Part shown: piece after piece, positions 44,846 to 54,613 of the stretch
Position numbering within the stretch: the first letter of the stretch is position 1
Layout of the letters: the number at the start of each line of letters is the position of its first letter
Source: Azolla caroliniana
Lineage: Eukaryota; Polypodiophyta
Direction of reading: 5' to 3'
Assembly: GCA_043228905.1 (NCBI GenBank)
Contig: JBHGNT010000020.1
Location: forward strand, 2,976,001-3,040,000
Length of the DNA stretch: 64,000 bases
Position numbers and translations under genes: made by a program
The notes under the pieces: model-generated
Databases searched by the model: none
What the model was told of the DNA's origin: nothing
The model's input: the letters and a program-made list of their open reading frames with translations, nothing else

Positions 44846-44914
44846 GTTACACGTACACACACATACGTTCACCTTCCGCTGCATTGCAATCACCACAGAC
44901 TCCATTTATTAACA
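44309..44914 (+). repeat. 3' LTR of F with internal insertion
   Basis: 606 bp, the same ends as the 5' LTR, but about 245 bp of unrelated sequence (about 44523-44768) lies between two (TC)n tracts where the 5' LTR has (GT)n. Polypurine GAAGGGGCG at 44300-44308. Confidence 0.9.
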
Positions 44915-45637
44915 ATCCCCAACTGACTATGAAATTTCTCGTATAGATCAACTGACCGATGCCATTTTTGAAGTTGTGACTGCCATGACACCGCTCCCCC
45001 TACATAGGTCATCACGTACCCTAAAGTGGATCGACTTGAGTTTGTGTCCCTCAACATGTTGTTTCGAAAGCTACCACTGTAGCCTTCATCATCCAACTTT
45101 CCAGTTGATATCAGATTCAATCTATTATTGGGGACATGTTGAACTTCCCTCAAAGTCAGTCGACAACCTATCAACGTCATTAGGCTTACAATTCCTATGC
45201 CAACTGTCTTGCACTCATCATTATCTCCCATCTTGACGTAGCCATGGTCCCCGGCTATGTAGGTCGAGAATCACTCTCTCGACGGAGTGATATAGAAGGA
45301 TGCACCGGAGTCAATCACCCAGGTGCACTCTTCTCTTGCAAGATTTGTGCTTGCATGCTCACAAATGAACATGATCTCCTTTGCACTCATAGCTATGACT
45401 GATCTTCCCTTTTCATCAGGAATCTTCTTGGGTTCAACATTATTACCAACACTCTTGTCCTTCTTGAAGTGTTCACAGTCCTTTTAGAAGTGTCTAGGCT
45501 TTCCACATTAGAAACATGTTAGTTTTCCTCTGGACTTGGATCTAGCATGGGACTTTGTCCCTTGTTTGTGGACTTCTTTGTCTGTTCCTTCCTCTGTCGG
45601 TATGTTGAGTCAAGTTTAACTCCGACTAGGACAAGAC
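44915..45637 (-). pseudogene. G gag end, protease, fused to RNase H
   Basis: Minus strand from 45637: Lys/Arg-rich gag tail, knuckle GKLTCF.CGKPRHF.KDCEHF (two stops inside, about 45515-45470), protease WVIDSGASFYITP (about 45320-45283), MGDNDECKTVGIG, VQHVPNNRLNLISTGKLDDEGYSG, then without a break RSTLGYVMTYVGGAVSWQSQL, which is RNase H. Integrase and most of RT are missing, so G is an internal-deletion derivative. E has the same motifs. The upstream end of G is cut by the LTR of H. Confidence 0.83.
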
Positions 45638-45955
45638 TGTTGAGAACGCGACTGTCTAGGTGGGGAACAATCTCAACACTCTTTTGTGAGGAGATCATTA
45701 ATAGATGCAATGAAGAAGATTGATGGCAACTAAACACAGAATCAAGAAGGAAGATCAACAAGAACAAAAGAGAGAGAGACGTTAGGCACAAGATGAACTA
45801 TATTTGCGACAACCAGAAAGCTAGGTTACAAAGTCGGTTTATATACTAACTAACTTAGAGCAACTACCCTTCTCACTATTTACATAAATAGCCTAAACCT
45901 AGTGTGTACAAATGGAGACAATGTGAATACGTTCATTAGAGACCCGCATTCAACA
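45638..45955 (-). repeat. 3' LTR of copia H
   Basis: Plus strand TGTTGAGAACGCG to CGCATTCAACA, 318 bp; minus-strand TATATAAACC at about 45836-45845; preceded on the minus strand by the purine run ACGGGGGAG (45956-45964). Confidence 0.82.
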
Positions 45956-47042
45956 CTCCCCCGTAATGGGTGTATATATCGAAAATCCGTAAATCGAAAT
46001 AAATGTACAATACAGATTGATACAAGGTTTTTCGAACAAATTGAAAATTTCGTTTGAGTAGGTGAACTTTGAAAAACAAAAGGATGAATTGGCCAAGATT
46101 GGGAAAACTAAGATTGAGCTTCAAGCTGTCAAAGTCGATTATTCAAAAAACATCCTGAGTGTCTGAATTAATCGGACTGGTTCTTAGTTACGCCCATCTC
46201 GTGCCGTCAGTTGTAGATATCTTTTCGAGGCCGACTTTTCCCGAGATGATGCAGTCCCGAACAAAGTGATATCAAACTTCGATATTCTTGGAGGCATTGT
46301 GATGAACCGGATTTTTTGACAAAGCAACAACACCCTGATTGTCACTACAGACAACAAGAGTCGAGTCAGATTTGACTTGTCGAAATGTGCAAGCCAATCG
46401 ACCGAGCCATAAGGCTTCTTTTGTTGCATTGGACGTAGCTACATATTCAGTCTCGATCGTTCATGTGGCAGTGCACTCCCTTGAGATTGCTCCATTACCT
46501 AACTTAAAGCAGTATCTGGTTGTCGATTTTCGACTATCCACACATTCAACAAAGTCTGAGTCGGTATAGCCGACTATGCCTGAGGAGTCGTTCGGGCTGA
46601 ATAGAATGCAAGGTCTTTTGTGCCCACCAGATATCTGAACACATGCTTTACTGCATTCCAATGCAATTGGCCAGGGTTGTGCATGAATCTACTGACGACT
46701 CCTACGGCGTGAGCAATGTTAGGCCGTGTTGCGACCATCGTGTACATCAGGGAGCCAACTACCGGTGTATACAGTACCTACTTCATGGTTTCCCCCTCCA
46801 AACCGAATGTCGGACAGTCTCGCTAAGATCGCCGAAGGCTAATGGGGAGTGGAGTCGAAGCAAATTTCGCCGATTGCATGTTGAAATGGTCGACAACATG
46901 TCTAATATAGTTGGATTGGGACAGAAACAATTGTCTTCGATTTCGGTTCCGACTAATCTTCATGCCAAGAATGTGTCTTGCCGGACCGAGGTCCTTCATG
47001 GCAAACTTCAACCGAAGTTGTTGAACGAGTTCGGCAAGCTCT
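45956..47042 (-). pseudogene. H RT end and RNase H
   Basis: Minus strand: SVTELAELVQQLRLKFAMKDLGPARHILGMKISRN, FLSQSNYIRHVVDHFNM (RT thumb, 47053-46823), then YTDSDFVECVDSRKSTTRYCFKLGNGAIS (RNase H), SNATKEALWL, VVCSDNQGVVALSKNPVHHNASKNIEVRYHFVRDCI with shifts, to about 46150. 45965-46140 shows no coding motif. Copia, a different family from D, E and F. Confidence 0.85.
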
Positions 47043-47491
47043 GTCACGGACACACCAACCGCAGACTAGGACGGAGCACGGATGACAAGGCTACGAGGAA
47101 CTTAAGAAGTTAGGAACGACATAAGAGAATGAAGATAGAGATGAAGAAGGAGACGAGATGGAATGAAACGACACTACTAGATTGATGTGTCAATAAATGG
47201 TGTTGAATCCCTTGAAAGGGACAAAGGCGGTTACAAGTATTTATACTTTGAGTTGAAGTACATGCATTAGAATATTCTGGAGATTATTCGGGAGAATATT
47301 CTAGAACCCTCTAGAACCTTCTAGTTCTAGAACTTTCTAAAAGGACTTGAAATCGATAATCTACTATTAATCTACTAAGATATGTATAACATGATTATAT
47401 ATTTGGTTGTGTTGGTCAGAACACAACACTTGACTATATACAAGAGGTCAAGAGTTCAAATCTTGACATGATTGTTGTCATGTCTGTGACA
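47043..47491 (-). repeat. 3' LTR of I
   Basis: Minus strand TGTCACAGACATGAC to GTGTGTCCGTGACA, 449 bp. tRNA-like block about 47408-47467, including a perfect 6-bp T-arm-like hairpin (47447-47467) and a CTTG/CAAG hairpin (47429-47444); HSE-like array 47294-47337; TATAAATA (minus) 47245-47238; R-start AAGGGATTCAA (minus) from 47213. Confidence 0.85.
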
Positions 47492-47579
47492 TTATCCTCC
47501 CCTTCACGGCCGCCTTTTCGAAAGCGTAGTGTAGGGGTGAGCTGAAAGAGAAAACCAAAGTACATTGAGGAGTGAGTGA

Positions 47580-48320
47580 CTATGAGCAGTCCTCACCATA
47601 AATAGGAGTACGGATGAACGCGAGCGACCGTGTGTGATCCTCACCAGAGACTAGAACACCAACGAGCATGAGAGACCATGTACAATCCTCACCGGAGACA
47701 GTAACACCAATGTGAGTGTGAGTCACCATGTTTGGTCCACACCGGAGACTAGAACACCAATGTGAGTGTGAGCGACAATGTATGTGAACTGAAACACAAA
47801 CGGGCATGAGCAACCATGTACGGTCCTCACTGGAGATTGAAACACCAATGTGAGTGACCATATGCGATCCTCATCGGAGACAGGAACACCAACGGATGTC
47901 AGCGACGACCATGTGCGGTCCTCACCGGGAACTGGAACACTAACGGACGTGAACGACCATGTGCGGTACTCACCGGGAATTGGAACACCAATGGGTATGA
48001 GCGACCATGTACGGTCCTCAATAGAGACACGAACACCAAGGGCGTGAGAGACCATGTACGGTCTTCACTGGAGACAGGAAAACCAATGGAAATGAGCGAC
48101 CATGTACGGTCCTCATCAGGAACTAGAACACCAACAGGCGTGAGCAACCATGTGCGGTCCTCACCGGAGACACGAACACCAACGGACATGAGCGACCATG
48201 TGCGATCCTCACCGGGAATTGGAACACCAATGAGCCTGAGAGACCATGTACGGTCCTCACCGTAGACACGAACACCGAAGGGCGTGAACGACCATGTGCG
48301 GTCCTCATTTGGTGTGTCCA
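47580..48320 (-). repeat. 48-bp minisatellite, about 15 units
   Basis: Diverged copies of a unit like GAGACAGGAACACCAATGGG followed by CATGAGCGACCATGTACGG and TCCTCACCG. Because 48 is a multiple of three, both strands stay open over stretches. On the minus strand a frame from ATG 48321 reads 140 codons of a 16-residue repeat (GEDRTWSLTPVGVPVP-like). Function unknown; it may be only a by-product of repeat length. Confidence 0.88.
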
Positions 48321-48325
48321 TGACA

Positions 48326-48612
48326 GTTTGAATCCCTTGAAAGGGAAAAAGGAGGTTACAAGTATTTATACTTTGAATCGAAGTACATGCATTAGAATAT
48401 TTTGGAGATTATTCGGGGGAATATTCTAGAACCTTCTAGTTCTAGAACTTTCTAAAAACTCCTAGGAATTGAAATCAATAATCTACTAATAATCTACTAA
48501 GATATATATAGCATGATCATATATTTGGATGTGTTGGTTAAAACACAACACTTGACTATATACAGGAGGTCAAGTGTTCAAATCTTGACATGACTGTTGT
48601 CATGTCTCTGAC
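48326..48612 (-). repeat. 5' LTR of I, shortened, with fold-back junction
   Basis: Minus strand TGTCAGAGACATGAC through the tRNA-like block, HSE-like array (48452-48419), TATAAATA (48370) and R-start AAGGGATTCAAAC (48338-48326). There, instead of U5, it continues TGTCATGGACACACCAA, which is the antisense of the LTR terminus. Confidence 0.8.
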
Positions 48613-49913
48613 AAGCTCTCGGGCTTGCCGACCAGAGATTAGCATGTCGTCTACGTCGATGATGAGGAAGATGGGTGACCTATCTCGAGTTGTTTTCGTG
48701 AAGAGGTAGTGGTCCTCATCGCTCTTAGAGAAGCCGACCGGCTGAATGAAGTCATCAAACTTCTTATACCACTCTCGCGATGCTTGTTTCAGGCCATATA
48801 GTCTCTTCTTGAGTCAACACACTAGATGTTCTTGGCTAGGTGCCACTAAATTTCCTCCTCTGGATCACCATGGAGGAATGTTGTTTTGACATCTAGTTGA
48901 ATCAGCTCCAAGTCCTCAGCTGCCACGACGCCCAACATGAATCTAAGGGTTGTCATTTTCGTCATTGGTGAAAAGATTTCGTTGAAATCAACACCATATT
49001 CCTATCAAAAACCCTTAGTTACTAGTCTGGCCTTGGGTGGCCGAATCAAACGTCTCTTTGACTCGATAGACCCAATTGCACGGAAGAGCATGTTGATTCT
49101 TCTTGAGCTCGACCAAGTCCCAAGTTTGGTTTGCTTGAATGGAGTTCATCTCAGACTCCATTGCCAGATGCCAGGTGGCCGAATTGGTAGATGTTGATGC
49201 TTCTACGTATGACGTTGGTTCTCCGGTGTCTGTAAAGAAGATTCTAGGAGAGTATCTCTCTGTGGGCTGCGATAGTCTCTCGGATCTTCGAGGTATGACT
49301 GGACTAGTCGCATCGGTGTCGAAGTCGTATGATCCAAAGCTAAACCATTCGGTTGTTCCGAGTCTAGCGTTGTCGAGTCGGGGCAGAAGGATTCGCCTAC
49401 CCGTGAGGCCGATCTCGTGTTATGGGTTGGGCCTTCATGAAGGGTCGGCACTTCGGAAAAAGTTACCCTTCAGACTTCAATAGGCCTTTCGACCGTCTTA
49501 TGCATAGCCGACTCATTGAACATTACATTCGAACTTCGAACAATTGTCTGTGCTCGGGGGTCCTAGAGTCGGTATCCGATTTCACCATCTGATCCATAAC
49601 CTAGGAAAATATATTTCCTGAACCTTGGCGCAAGTTTGCGGCGATCATCTTTTGGTATGAGGGCGTATGCCTCACACCCGGAGGTCCTCAGCTTGTCGTA
49701 ATTCGGTTTACTACCAATCCAGAATTCCTAAGGTATCTTAAGTCCTAGAGGCCTACTCGGCGACATATTGATAATGTGTACTGCCGTAATTAGGGCCTCC
49801 ACCCAGAAGCCATCTGACAATCCAGAATGGTGGAGCATGGAAACTATCCTTTCTTGATTTGTTTGATTCATCCTCTCGGCAATTTCGTTCTGCTCCAAAC
49901 TATAGGGTGCCGT
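48613..49913 (-). pseudogene. H RT N-terminus, linker, integrase C-terminus
   Basis: Minus strand from 49913: TAPYSLEQNEIAERMNQTNQERIVSMLHHSGL, GFWVEALITAVHIINMSP (integrase), a long shifted linker, MESEMNSIQANQTWDLVEL (about 49160), YGVDFNEIFSPMTKMTTLR, LDVKTTFLHGDPEEEI (RT, about 48900-48860), RESGI, and VDDMLISGRQAREL (VDD about 48646-48658). Several stops. Joined to 47042 when I is removed and to 61953 when J is removed. Confidence 0.85.
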
Positions 49914-50417
49914 TGTCGTGAAGATTTTCGTCCATAGGCGGAAACCGGGGTGGAAAGGGTAAGTCGGTGGTGTGCAACATGTGCGCACGTATACTGGGAA
50001 ATGGTGTATAGAAATAAGAGGGGAAATTTTATCCCACATTGTAAGGTCCCTCCCTCCTTGGGCTATAAAAGGAAGGGAGGGGTCGCTCATGAAGGGTTGC
50101 CTATTTTGCGTATGAAAGGTATACCACTTAGTCTAGAGTTCTTACCATTTTAGGGTTAGGGTTTCGTTTAGGGTTTTCTCATAGTCGTTTGGTGCGGCCC
50201 ATGCAACCACCATTGTTGTAATCATTCGTTTGTTTTAATATATCTTGTTGAGTATCTTGCCTTGGCCGATCTCTCCTTCTATGTCATGATCTTATTCTTT
50301 CTTCTTCTCCTCTTGAGCTAAGCTTCCAAAACATATCTTATTCTTTCTCCTCTACTCCCTAGTCCGAGACCCCCGTGGTCCCGCCCCTTCTACACGCACA
50401 CGCGTAACAACGCGACA
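49914..50417 (+). repeat. 5' LTR of J
   Basis: TGTCGTGAAGATT to AACAACGCGACA, 504 bp. TATAAAAGG at 50064. Downstream TTTAGGGTTAGGGTTTCG (about 50148-50168) resembles plant telomere repeats. Confidence 0.9.
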
Positions 50418-50421
50418 TCTT

Positions 50422-50436
50422 TGGTGAACCCGACAT
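50422..50436 (+). promoter_or_regulatory. J primer-binding site (tRNA-type)
   Basis: TGGTGAACCCGACAT after the LTR. K has TGGTGAACCCGACGT at 55530. A TGG start with conserved following bases fits complementarity to a tRNA 3' end; I cannot name the tRNA. Confidence 0.7.
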
Positions 50437-50454
50437 GAAGGGCGGCAAGGGAAC

Positions 50455-51105
50455 ATGGAGATGGAAGAAGACTTCAACTTTGAAGAGATGATGGCAAAGA
50501 TCGTGATGGAAGCCGGACGGAAGATGGCGAAGCAAGATGCGGCTCAACAAGCCGTCAAAAGGGTGGTCGATCGAGTTGGCCGGTTCAATGGGAATGAGGT
50601 TCCAAAATTTTTGGAAGCCTACATGGCCGAGATGGCGAAAGGGGGCGTGGACGAGGCGATGCGACTAGAGTATTTTCCTCGAGTGGCGGCAGTATCGGTG
50701 CACAAGGAGGTCAAGGAGCTACGAGAAGCTCATGAGTCGTGGGTGGCCTTTGAGGGAGCCCTATTGGAAGTGTACGGGTATGTGAAACCGGACGGGCGAG
50801 GTCGGCATGAGTTGGACCGATGGGTGGCGTCGATGGAGCGCCATTGGAGCACAATGGATGCATTCCGAGAGTTCGAGCGCCGTTTCTCTCAACTCTCGGA
50901 GCGAGATCGGAGATCGGTGGGGGCAGACAAAGTCCTCCTATTTTTGAAGAAGATCCATCAAGAGGAGAGGATGGACATCTTATTCGAGCTTCAAGATGAT
51001 TATGGAGCACATGGTCTCACAGAGGAGTGGTCCGAGGTGGAATGGGTGTGCCGGCAACATGATGCGAGGCGGTCGGCCACAACACGGCCCGCGAGCGGCA
51101 AGTGA
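50455..51105 (+). CDS. J gag
   Basis: 216 codons from ATG 50455 (MEMEEDFNFEEMMAKIVMEAGRKM), uninterrupted. Residues about 35-190 align with the K gag: AVKRVVDRVGRFNGNEVPKFL against AVERLVQRIGQFNGKDVSRYL, with FREFERRFSQLSERDRRSVGADKVLLFLKKI against the K stretch FESRFGRLSVRDQAILAPDKVIMFLRAI. This is a capsid-type gag; no zinc knuckle follows. It ends at TGA 51103-51105; another frame carries on (SDYTLPPEESSTRNGSEELDLEALIREACELVKAKIE), so a frameshift may link gag to the next ORF. Confidence 0.78.
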   Translation: MEMEEDFNFEEMMAKIVMEAGRKMAKQDAAQQAVKRVVDRVGRFNGNEVPKFLEAYMAEMAKGGVDEAMRLEYFPRVAAVSVHKEVKELREAHESWVAFEGALLEVYGYVKPDGRGRHELDRWVASMERHWSTMDAFREFERRFSQLSERDRRSVGADKVLLFLKKIHQEERMDILFELQDDYGAHGLTEEWSEVEWVCRQHDARRSATTRPASGK

Positions 51106-54075
51106 CTACACACTACCACCGGAAGAGAGCTCAACGCGAAACGGTTCGGAGGAGCTCGACCTAGAAGCGCTAATTCGGGAGGCATGCGAGCTTGTGAAGG
51201 CGAAAATCGAAGCCGAAGAAGGGCTTATTATGGAGTCGGGCCGGAGGTGATCGGAGGATGCGGAGGAAGAAGCCTCCCTAAGCATAGAAGACGGTGACAT
51301 GGGAGAGGGTGTGGAACAAGCGACCCTCTTGCCTTGCGGTGAAGGGACGGCCATGGAGGCCGGTAACTACGGATTCGGGACATGGCGGCCCGAAACATCG
51401 AGTGGGGAGGAGACAAGCGGTGGTGCCGCGACCTTACACACACCCGTCCTAGAGACTTCGGCATCCAACCCGAGAGCCGGTGTGAGACCTAGAGTGATGA
51501 ACGGTGGCGGCGGCAAGGCGGGCAACCGAGACGACAACATGGAAGAGACGGCGGCAAGCGTAATCGAGGCTTGCACGATCGGAGGCGGGGTAGCCGCGGA
51601 CAACAACGTCCGGACGGAGGCGGCTACGGACACAACAAGCGGTGGTGCCGGGTCCTTACCCACACCGGTCCTAGAGGCTCCGGCGGTCGGCCCGAGTGCC
51701 GGTGTGAGTCCTAGAGCGACGGGCGGTGGTGACGGCAAGGTGGGCAACCGAGACAAGGACGAGGACGAGGAGGTAGCAAGCATAATCGAGGCTTGCGTAA
51801 TTGGGGACGAGATAGCCCCGGACCACGACATCCGAACGAAGGTGGCTACAAACATGACATCAGCGAGTGATGGTACCGAGACTTTTCCCACACCTATTCT
51901 AGAGACTTCGGTGGTCGGCCCCGAGAGCCCGCGTAAGACCGGAGAGACGGAAGGTGGCGGCGGCAAAGTGGACGATCGAAACGACGATGAGGAAGGTCAT
52001 AGCGGACGGAGGAGAAAACCCCTCAACACCGAGACCGGAGACTACGGCGGTTGCTCTTGAGTGCGGACATAAGACCGGAGAGATGGGCGGTGGCCGTGAG
52101 AAGGCGTGGCCCGGAGCGGGCACATACGAAGAGGATGTGAGGCCCGGAACAAGCATACCAAAAGGTACCGAAGGACAGGCCGGGAGCGGCAACAAGGAGA
52201 GAGTCGGGAACCGACCCAAGCGGAAGATGAACCGGTCGGTAATCAGACACGACCGGAAGACAACGCGGAAGAAGATTGGAGCAAGGGCCGGTCAACCGGG
52301 CCCAAATGGAAGAAGAGCCGGCAAGGCCGGAATTGTTTTGCCGAACCCTTACTGGCCGGTTACGATCACGGAAGGGAGCCGACCGAACCGGAACATGATA
52401 AATCGGGAATCGGGCAAGGACCAAACCGGCATGATTGGAGATCGGGGAAGACGAGTCGCGACACATGGTGGGAGCCGATGAGCACGAGAAGGAGGCCAAG
52501 CGGGCATGATGACTACGGTTCCGTGGAAGACCGGAAACGAGCGGGACCCTCCCCACCTATTCTAGAGACTTTGGCGGTTGCGGATCAACATAAGACCGGC
52601 GAGACGGCGGGTGGCGGCGAGGAGTCGGAGACCGGAACGGACGAGGCTACCGGAACGGGTACCCGATGCGTGACGACGGACGAGCACGGCCAAGAGGGCC
52701 AAACGGAGACGGAAGAGTGTACGGCAACGAAGGACGAAGAGACCGACGCTGAGGTCGGGTCTATGGTGGATGAGGCACGTAATACGAAGTATGCAGTACG
52801 GCGTAAAACGGAGCATGCACTACGGCCGACGAAGGGCCAAAAAGCGAGCATGCACCTGGAAGAGCGGCAACGAGTGACCGGCAACGGCGAACCAGTCGAG
52901 CCTTTGAGAGGCAAGCACACGGCAAGAGACGGAGCGGTGAGTTGCCGGGATCGGCGGATGAATGACGAGAGCGGAGGATGGTGTGTGGAGAGCAAAGAAC
53001 TACACACCGGGGAGAGAAAAAGCGACGTCCCGGAGGACGTGCGGGGCCAAGTGGGCCAAGAGGATGCGAGTCGGGATGAAGCGGTAACGAGAGCCGCGAA
53101 GAACCCCGACACGAAGGTCGAGATGACGATACGCTCTACTACGAGAGAGCACGGAGAGCAAGGGAGAATCGAGGTGCGCGTAATGGGGTCACCTAAGGAC
53201 CAAAGAATGAGTGTGCATTCGGAGGAGCCACAACGAATGACCAATGATGACGGTCGGAGGAAGCCTTCGAGAGGCAAGCACGGGACGACGAACGGTGCGA
53301 CGAGACGCCAAGATCGTCGGAACGAGACGAGTGTGATTGGCATGAACGAAGGATTGTGTCTGGGAAAACGGAGCAGAAGCGTGGAGAACGGAGGGCCACA
53401 TACCATGAAGAGCAAACAGGGCATCCCAAAGGATGTGTGCAGCCGAGTGGGCCAAGCAGACCAAGAGGGTGTACCTCAGGGCGAAGCGGCAACATCGGAG
53501 GTTGCGGAGGACACCGAAGACGAGAGCACCGACACGGATGTCGGGGAAGCAACGTACCTTTCTGAAAGGGTAGGCAGAGCGGAGCGGAGTGCAAGACGTG
53601 CGATGTGGCCACATAAGGGCCGAGCGACGAGCACGAGGATGATCGACAACGAAGTTCCGCGCGTGACAGTGTCGTGTCGAGGAAGCGGCCGAGGCAAGAC
53701 ATGCGTGGACGAAGAGCACACGGTGCGATATTCGGCAAACAGTCGGGAAGAACGAGAATTCTCCAAGGTCCCGCGCGGAAAACGAAGGAAGACAAAGAGA
53801 GGTGTGCAAAGACCGGGTCTGGCGGACCGGGCAGAGACAATGGTTCGGCGAACTTCGTCGAGTATGGTGGATCGGATGGAGCCGATGGTTCGAGAGCATA
53901 TGAAGAATATGGCGGACCGGGAGGCTACGGTGGTCGATGTGGGACGGATGGGCTTGCTCGAAGTGGCAGACGAAGTCGGGAAAAGCTGACAAAGACGCTA
54001 AGGACTCGGTTGATCGCCATGGCCGAAAATCTCACCTCTTTCCCCTTCTTGGCACATACCGGTGGATGTGCGGTT
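51106..54075 (+). CDS. J second reading region, repeat-rich, unknown function
   Basis: Long open stretches follow gag: to 51250 (TGA), 51251-52060, 51954-52481 in another frame, and 52097-53989 (about 630 codons, GTG or later start). Imperfect units recur, with the pattern TP.LET..V.P....KTGE..GGG at about 51440, 51660, 51890, 52030 and 52555. Further on, blocks of about 110 residues repeat (RGKHTARDGAVSCRDRR, RGKHGTTNGATRRQDRR). The product would be hydrophilic, rich in Arg, Glu, Gly and Thr, without membrane segments or known enzyme motifs. N has decayed homologues. Long antisense frames are probably shadows. I do not recognise it. Confidence 0.5.
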
Positions 54076-54088
54076 TGGTGGGGGCGGA
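54052..54088 (+). promoter_or_regulatory. J hairpin and polypurine tract
   Basis: GCACAT/ATGTGC hairpin (54052-54071) followed by GGTTTGGTGGGGGCGGA before the LTR. Shared with K and N. Confidence 0.75.
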
Positions 54089-54613
54089 TGTAGTGAAGAT
54101 TTTCATCCATAGGCGGAAACCGGGGTGGAAAGGGCAAGTCAGTGGTGTGCAACATGTGCACACGTATACTAGGAAATGGTGTATAGAAATAAGAGGGGAA
54201 ATTTTATCCCACATTGTAAGGTCCCTCCCTCCTTGGGCTATAAAAGGAAGGGAGGGGTCACTTCTGAAGGGTTGCCTATTTTGCGTATGAAAGGTATACC
54301 ACTTAGTCTAGAGTTCTTACCGTTTTAGGGTTAAGGTTTCGTTTAGGGTTTACTAGTTCATCCCCGGTTAGGGTTTTCTCATAGTCGTTTGGTTTGGCCC
54401 ATGCGGCCACCATTGTTGTAATCATTCGTTTGTTTTAATATATCTTGTTGAGTATCTTAACTCCGCCGATCTCTCCTTCTATGTCGTGATCTTATTCTTT
54501 CTTCTTCTCCTCTTGAGCTAAGCTTCCAAAACATATCTTATTCTTTCTCCTCTACTCCCTAGTCTGAGACCCCCGTGGTCCCGCCCCTTCTACACACACA
54601 TGCGTAACAACGT
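54089..54613 (+). repeat. 3' LTR of J (end displaced by K)
   Basis: TGTAGTGAAGATT to GCGTAACAACGT, matching 49914-50413. The terminal GACA lies at 61949-61952 beyond K. TATAAAAGG at 54239. Has a 22-24-bp insertion around 54345-54368 relative to the 5' LTR. Confidence 0.88.

Larger units (their letters stand above)
39650..44914 (+). mobile_element. Element F: full-length copia
   Basis: Perfect TSD ATCCC (39645-39649, 44915-44919). LTRs 39650-39940 and 44309-44914; tRNA-Met primer site; complete gag, protease, integrase, RT and RNase H order with about eight stops or shifts. The coding part is close to D. Inserted in the RNase H of G. Confidence 0.94.
47043..48612 (-). mobile_element. Element I: small LTR element with a minisatellite core
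   Basis: Flanked by TSD GAGCT on the minus strand, within the H RT codons. Two direct LTR copies (47043-47491 full, about 48326-48612 shortened) surround 0.83 kb with no gag or pol, only a 48-bp tandem repeat. Minus-strand polypurine run GTGAAGGGGAGGATAA at about 47492-47507. LTR design (tRNA-like block, HSE, TATA, R-start at +32) matches the chromovirus families, so it is a non-autonomous gypsy-type element. Confidence 0.8.

Noticed and set aside
47580-48320. CRISPR-like array
   Set aside because: The 48-bp units are contiguous and diverged, with no unique spacers, and lie between plant LTRs; it is a minisatellite.
47043-48332. DNA transposon with 17-bp terminal inverted repeats
   Set aside because: TGTCAYGGACACACCAA is inverted at both ends, but the 5-bp TSD GAGCT lies outside the longer unit 47043-48612 with two direct LTRs, so an LTR element explains more.
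52585-53992. Long antisense genes opposite J
   Set aside because: The minus-strand frames of 200-280 codons have Ser/Arg/Leu-rich shadow composition and no motif; the GC-rich sense frame explains them.
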